Below are positions 4,649 to 5,668 of a stretch of DNA of 5,668 nucleotides, piece after piece. The stretch comes from Candidatus Neomicrothrix sp. UBA4742 (GTDB taxonomy: Bacteria > Actinomycetota > Acidimicrobiia > Acidimicrobiales > Acidimicrobilacustridaceae), in the NCBI GenBank assembly GCA_002403895.1, contig DHIQ01000244.1:21239-26906 (forward strand), written 5' to 3'. Every line of letters begins with the position of its first letter. The stretch's first letter is position 1. Under the pieces are notes generated by a model that saw nothing but the letters and a program-made list of their open reading frames with translations, was not told the origin of the DNA and did not search any database. Position numbers and translations under genes: made by a program.

Positions 4649-5668
4649 ATGTCTGGTTCAGTCATTCTTGCCGGCGCCCGCACACCGATCGGCAAGTTGT
4701 CGGGTGCACTCGCGTCGTTCGCCGCCACCGACCTCGGAGGGTTCGCCATCAAGGCCGCTCTCGAGCGGGCCGGAGTATCGCCCGACCGCGTCGACTACGT
4801 CATCATGGGCCAGGTCATTCAGGCCGGCGCCGGCCAGATCACCGCTCGCCAAGCGGCGATGAACGGCGGCATCCCCATGACGGTGCCCGCCACCACCATC
4901 AACAAGGTCTGCCTGTCGGGCGTCAACGCCATCCACCTGGCCGATCTCATGATCCAGGCGGGCGAGGCCGACATCGTGGTCGCCGGCGGTATGGAATCCA
5001 TGACCAACGCCCCATATCTGCTCCCCGGGGCACGAGCCGGTTTCCGCATCGGTGACCAGACCGTGGTCGATTCGATGATGTACGACGGCCTGTTCTGCGC
5101 CTTCGACCAGTGCGCCATGGGCGCGGGCACGGAGAAGTACGCCGCGTCGGCCGGCCTCGACCGCCAGTCGCAGGACCAGGTCGCCGCCAACTCCCATGAG
5201 CGCGCCGCTCGGGCCGCCAAGGACGGGCTGTTCGACACCGAGATCATCAACGTCGAAGTCCCCCAGCGCAAGGGTGATCCGGTCGTCGTCAGCGTCGACG
5301 AAGGCGTCCGCGCCGAGACCACACTCGAGTCACTCGCCAGCCTGCGTCCCGCATTCGACAAGGCCGGCAACATCACCGCCGGGAACGCCTCGCAAATCAG
5401 CGACGGTGGGGCGGCGGTCATCGTGGTGTCCAAGGCCAAGGCCGAGGAGATCGGGGTGGAGCCGTTGGGCGAGATCCTTGGCTACGGCCAGGTGGCGGGG
5501 CCCGACCCGTCGCTTCTCACGCAGCCGGCCCGGGCCATCAAGGTCGCCCTCGACCGCGCCGGCCTGGCCGTGGGCGACGTCGACCTGTTCGAGCTGAACG
5601 AGGCGTTCGCCGCGGTCGGCATCGCGTCGATGCGCGACCTCGGCATCAGCGACGACATCGTCAACGTG
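4649..5668 (+). CDS. Acetyl-CoA C-acetyltransferase (thiolase), 3' truncated
   Basis: This biosynthetic-type thiolase condenses two acetyl-CoA to acetoacetyl-CoA, reversibly, in the cytosol. The reading frame is open for 340 codons to the right edge; about 50 residues are missing. Seen: N-terminal ILAGARTPIGKLSGAL, the acyl-accepting Cys88 in INKVCLSGVNAI (Zoogloea Cys89), GGMESMTNAPY (113-123), TAGNASQISDGGAAV (243-257) and NEAFAAV (317-323). The catalytic GHP histidine and the second cysteine (CxG) expected near residues 350 and 380 lie beyond the window. VCLSG in place of VCGSG, PQRKGDP and the SQISDG motif resemble mycobacterial FadA4, which sits beside the epimerase gene in Mycobacterium tuberculosis. 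The usual His156 of Zoogloea thiolase aligns with Ala156 here. In this locus it would supply the acetoacetyl-CoA that becomes crotonyl-CoA for Ccr. A degradative 3-ketoacyl-CoA thiolase is less likely. Confidence 0.93.
   Translation, partial: MSGSVILAGARTPIGKLSGALASFAATDLGGFAIKAALERAGVSPDRVDYVIMGQVIQAGAGQITARQAAMNGGIPMTVPATTINKVCLSGVNAIHLADLMIQAGEADIVVAGGMESMTNAPYLLPGARAGFRIGDQTVVDSMMYDGLFCAFDQCAMGAGTEKYAASAGLDRQSQDQVAANSHERAARAAKDGLFDTEIINVEVPQRKGDPVVVSVDEGVRAETTLESLASLRPAFDKAGNITAGNASQISDGGAAVIVVSKAKAEEIGVEPLGEILGYGQVAGPDPSLLTQPARAIKVALDRAGLAVGDVDLFELNEAFAAVGIASMRDLGISDDIVNV

Noticed and set aside
4819..5439. Minus-strand open frame of 206 codons opposite the thiolase gene
   Set aside because: The plus-strand thiolase frame is complete with active-site motifs; this is a shadow.

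Overview
The window is high-GC DNA, with strong G/C bias at third codon positions, GTG/TTG/ATG starts, and gene families typical of Actinomycetota: a DivIVA-domain coiled-coil protein, an FadA4-type acetyl-CoA acetyltransferase and a SanA/DUF218 protein with an 'EPSPKLGGPE'-like tail. A non-Streptomyces lineage such as Acidimicrobiia is plausible, but the sequence alone does not settle this. The window looks chromosomal. No tRNA, rRNA, CRISPR array, insertion sequence or phage gene was seen.

Layout, left to right. (1) Positions 1-377, plus strand: 3' end of a SanA/YdcF-like (DUF218) envelope-protein gene cut by the window edge. (2) Positions 425-1570 (possibly to 1615), minus strand: FMN-dependent (S)-2-hydroxy-acid oxidase/dehydrogenase of the glycolate oxidase family, convergent with gene 1. 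(3) Positions 1681-2157, minus strand: methylmalonyl/ethylmalonyl-CoA epimerase. (4) Positions 2173-3513, minus strand: crotonyl-CoA carboxylase/reductase, 15 nt upstream of the epimerase and certainly co-oriented with it. (5) Positions 3514-3757: divergent intergenic region with a good sigma70-like promoter for the rightward gene and a weak candidate for the leftward operon. (6) Positions 3758-4573, plus strand: DivIVA-domain coiled-coil protein. (7) Positions 4649-5668, plus strand: acetyl-CoA acetyltransferase (thiolase), cut by the right edge after 340 codons.

Metabolically the genes fit one theme. Thiolase condenses two acetyl-CoA to acetoacetyl-CoA. After reduction and dehydration elsewhere, Ccr makes (2S)-ethylmalonyl-CoA, and the epimerase converts it to the isomer used by the mutase. 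This is the entry section of the ethylmalonyl-CoA pathway for acetyl-CoA assimilation, or a supply of C4/C5 acyl-CoA units. The 2-hydroxy-acid oxidase could feed the same pathway with glyoxylate if glycolate is its substrate, but that is inference. The DivIVA-like gene between ccr and the thiolase is the odd one out functionally. A coiled-coil cytoskeletal gene next to epimerase and thiolase genes recalls the Streptomyces filP-scy-epimerase-thiolase neighbourhood.

Nothing here is clearly a new biological system. The most notable points are the altered membrane-tip residues of the DivIVA domain, a start-codon-occluding hairpin ahead of that gene, and the gene neighbourhood.
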